The notes below the pieces were generated by a model that ran no database searches, was not told where the DNA came from, and saw only the letters and a program-made list of their open reading frames with translations. Positions 62,343 through 64,000 of a stretch of DNA of 64,000 bases are shown one piece after another. The stretch is from Plantibacter sp. VKM Ac-2880 (lineage in GTDB: Bacteria; Actinomycetota; Actinomycetes; Actinomycetales; Microbacteriaceae), in NCBI RefSeq assembly GCF_015351235.1, contig NZ_JADKSJ010000001.1:1365530-1429529 (forward strand), read 5' to 3'. The position numbers were made by a program, and so were the translations under genes. The stretch's first letter is position 1. Each line of letters opens with the position of its first letter.

Positions 62343-63986
62343 TCACGCGGTCTGGAGGGCGTGCGCGTCGAGGATCGTGTAGCTGTAGCCCTGCTCTGCG
62401 AGGAAGCGCTGCCGGTTCTGGGCGAACTCCTGATCGACCGTGTCGCGGGAGACGAGGGTATAGAAACTCGCCGTGAGCCCGGAGGACTTCGGGCGCAGCA
62501 GGCGCCCGAGCCGCTGCGCCTCCTCCTGGCGTGAACCGAAGGAGCCGGAGACCTGGATGGCGACCGTGGCCTCGGGCAGGTCCACCGAGAAGTTCGCGAC
62601 CTTCGACACCACGAGGACCTGTTCGGTGCCGTCCCGGAACGCCTGGTAGAGCCGTTCGCGTTCGTCGACCGGGGTGGCTCCCGTCAGCTTCGGGGCCCCC
62701 AAGGTCTCGGCGAGTTCCTCGATCTGGTCGAGGTACTGCCCGATGACGAGGATCTGCTCCCCGCGGTGACGCTCGACCAGCTGTCGGACGACGTCGAGCT
62801 TGGCGGGCGCGGTCGCCGCGAGGCGGTACCGCTCGTCGTCGGCAGACGCCGCATAGGTGAGCCGGTCGGCCTGGGGGAGGTCGACGCGGACCTCGAAGCA
62901 GGCGGCGGGGGAGATGAAGCCCTGCGCCTCGATCTCCTTCCACGGGGCGTCGAACCGCTTCGGCCCGATGAGCGAGAACACGTCGCCCTCGCGGCCGTCC
63001 TCGCGGATCAGGGTCGCCGTCAGGCCGAGTCGGCGCCGGGCCTGCAACTCTGCCGTGAGCTTGAAGACCGGAGCCGGCAGCAGGTGCACCTCGTCGTAGA
63101 CCACGAGTCCCCAGTCCATGGCGTCGAGCAGGGCGAGATGCGCGTACTCGCCCTTCCGCTTGGCGGTGAGGATCTGGTACGTCGCGATCGTGACCGGTTT
63201 GACCTCCTTCACCTGCCCGGAGTACTCGCCGATCTCCTCGGCGGTGAGGGAGGTGCGCTTCAACAGCTCATCGCGCCACTGCCGGGCGGACACCGTGTTC
63301 GTCACGAGGATGAGGGTGTTGGTGGAGGCCTCCGCCATCGCACCGGCACCCACGAGCGTCTTCCCGGCACCGCAGGGGAGCACCACGACGCCGGAGCCGC
63401 CGGAGAAGAAGTTGTCCACCGCCTGCTGCTGATAGTCGCGCAGGTGCCAACCGTCCTCGACCAGGTCGATCTGGTGTGGCGTCCCGGCGGTGTACCCCGC
63501 CAGGTCCTCAGCGGGCCACCCGAGCTTCACCAGCTCCTGTTTGAGCGCGCCACGGGCCCAGGGCTCCACGAGGAAGGTGTCGGGGCTCGGATGCCCGATG
63601 AGCAGGGGGGCGATGCGTTTGGCACCGGCCACCTCCGTCAGGATCGGGAGGTCGGTCGAGCGGAGGACGAGTTCGCCGTCCTCCGAGCGTTCGATCACGA
63701 GGCGGCCGTACCGGTTGACCGTCTCCCGCATGTCGATGGTCACCGAGGCGGGGATGGAGAACTTCGAGTAGCGCTCCAGCGTCTCGATCATCTGATCCGC
63801 GTCGTGCCCGGCCGCTCTCGCGTTCCACAGACCGAGACGCGTGATCCGGTAGGTGTGGATGTGCTCGGGCGCGCGCTCGAGCTCCGCGAACACGGAGAGA
63901 TCGTGGCGGGCGTCCTCGGCGAGCGGGTGGGCGACCTCCAGCAGGACGGTGCGGTCGCTTTGGACGATCAGTGGTCCATCAGACAT
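62343..63986 (-). CDS. DNA repair helicase XPB (bacterial XPB/SSL2)
   Basis: A 547-residue superfamily 2 helicase of the bacterial XPB type. Residues ~1-175 are an N-terminal damage-recognition-like region. Walker A GAGKT is at 206-210, the DEVH box at 298-301, and the XPB RED motif (R328, E329, D330, in REDGREGD) follows. The C-terminal helicase lobe contains SRQEEAQRLGRLLRPK. XPB unwinds DNA in repair in actinobacteria, often with Bax1/XPF-like partners; none is visible here. It lies upstream of the two-component pair on the same strand with 46 bp between. Confidence 0.95.
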   Translation of the reverse strand: MSDGPLIVQSDRTVLLEVAHPLAEDARHDLSVFAELERAPEHIHTYRITRLGLWNARAAGHDADQMIETLERYSKFSIPASVTIDMRETVNRYGRLVIERSEDGELVLRSTDLPILTEVAGAKRIAPLLIGHPSPDTFLVEPWARGALKQELVKLGWPAEDLAGYTAGTPHQIDLVEDGWHLRDYQQQAVDNFFSGGSGVVVLPCGAGKTLVGAGAMAEASTNTLILVTNTVSARQWRDELLKRTSLTAEEIGEYSGQVKEVKPVTIATYQILTAKRKGEYAHLALLDAMDWGLVVYDEVHLLPAPVFKLTAELQARRRLGLTATLIREDGREGDVFSLIGPKRFDAPWKEIEAQGFISPAACFEVRVDLPQADRLTYAASADDERYRLAATAPAKLDVVRQLVERHRGEQILVIGQYLDQIEELAETLGAPKLTGATPVDERERLYQAFRDGTEQVLVVSKVANFSVDLPEATVAIQVSGSFGSRQEEAQRLGRLLRPKSSGLTASFYTLVSRDTVDQEFAQNRQRFLAEQGYSYTILDAHALQTA

Positions 63987-64000
63987 AACGGTCGAGTCTA

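Overview
The window looks like a chromosomal segment of a high-GC, Gram-positive actinobacterium, most likely a member of the Microbacteriaceae (inference from gene content and order; no 16S or other species-level marker is present). Support comes from a mycothiol synthase gene (mshD), a GlnR-type regulator, SenX3-RegX3 with PhoU, CarD, SigK with RskA, a bacterial XPB helicase, a WXG100 protein, a histidine-poor GroEL behind CIRCE operators, and an LAxTG-type sortase substrate. Gene density is high. I see no transposase, integrase, phage gene or CRISPR array.

Layout. 1-3745: a leftward cluster with a partial FAD-linked oxidase, nagA, a YrdB-like membrane protein, purU and a MerR regulator, the last divergent from an MFS exporter (3930-5156). 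5173-7449: an ECF sigma factor fused to an anti-sigma-like zinc finger, membrane segments and a long proline-rich tail. 7852-9369: a GH20 hexosaminidase. 9535-11857: a ZTP riboswitch followed by glyA-folD. 11926-15130: galT-galK with a divergent DeoR regulator. 15203-22220: ybaK, a CPBP protease, DUF2200, a DHA2 efflux pump with its divergent TetR regulator, a ParB-like hypothetical, a D-cysteine desulfhydrase-like enzyme, tRNA-Lys and a conserved hypothetical. 22565-24006: sigK-rskA.

24110-33211 is a leftward phosphate and nitrogen block, glnR-mshD-ppk1-mutT1-pstS-pstC-pstA-pstB, resembling the glnR-mshD-phoT neighbourhood of mycobacteria. 33321-38422: small membrane proteins, a nitrobindin-like protein, YgfZ, an FUSC-type membrane protein, a methyltransferase and gpmA. 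38585-40989: two secreted proteins, the second a sortase-anchored protein with six chaplin-like repeats. 41066-43747: phoU divergent from senX3-regX3. PHO-box-like direct repeats precede pstS, ppk1 and possibly phoU, so much of a Pho regulon is encoded here.

43823-50024: a lipoprotein, carD, fused ispDF, an AlkZ-like protein, cysS and rlmB. 50121-55940: a DUF4032 kinase-like protein, an MsiK-type ATPase, a membrane-anchored DsbA-like protein, tRNA-Thr, a YdcZ-type transporter, a nitroreductase and msrB. 56164-63986: DUF3263, a LytR_C protein, cspA, groL with two CIRCE elements, a lone WXG100 protein, an OmpR-type two-component system and XPB helicase. Many convergent gene pairs are separated by strong hairpins that probably act as two-way terminators.

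Most genes are housekeeping. The most unusual items are the multi-chaplin LAxTG protein with its secreted neighbour, the ECF sigma factor with its membrane-spanning C-terminal extension, the ZTP riboswitch on glyA-folD, and the PHO-box network.
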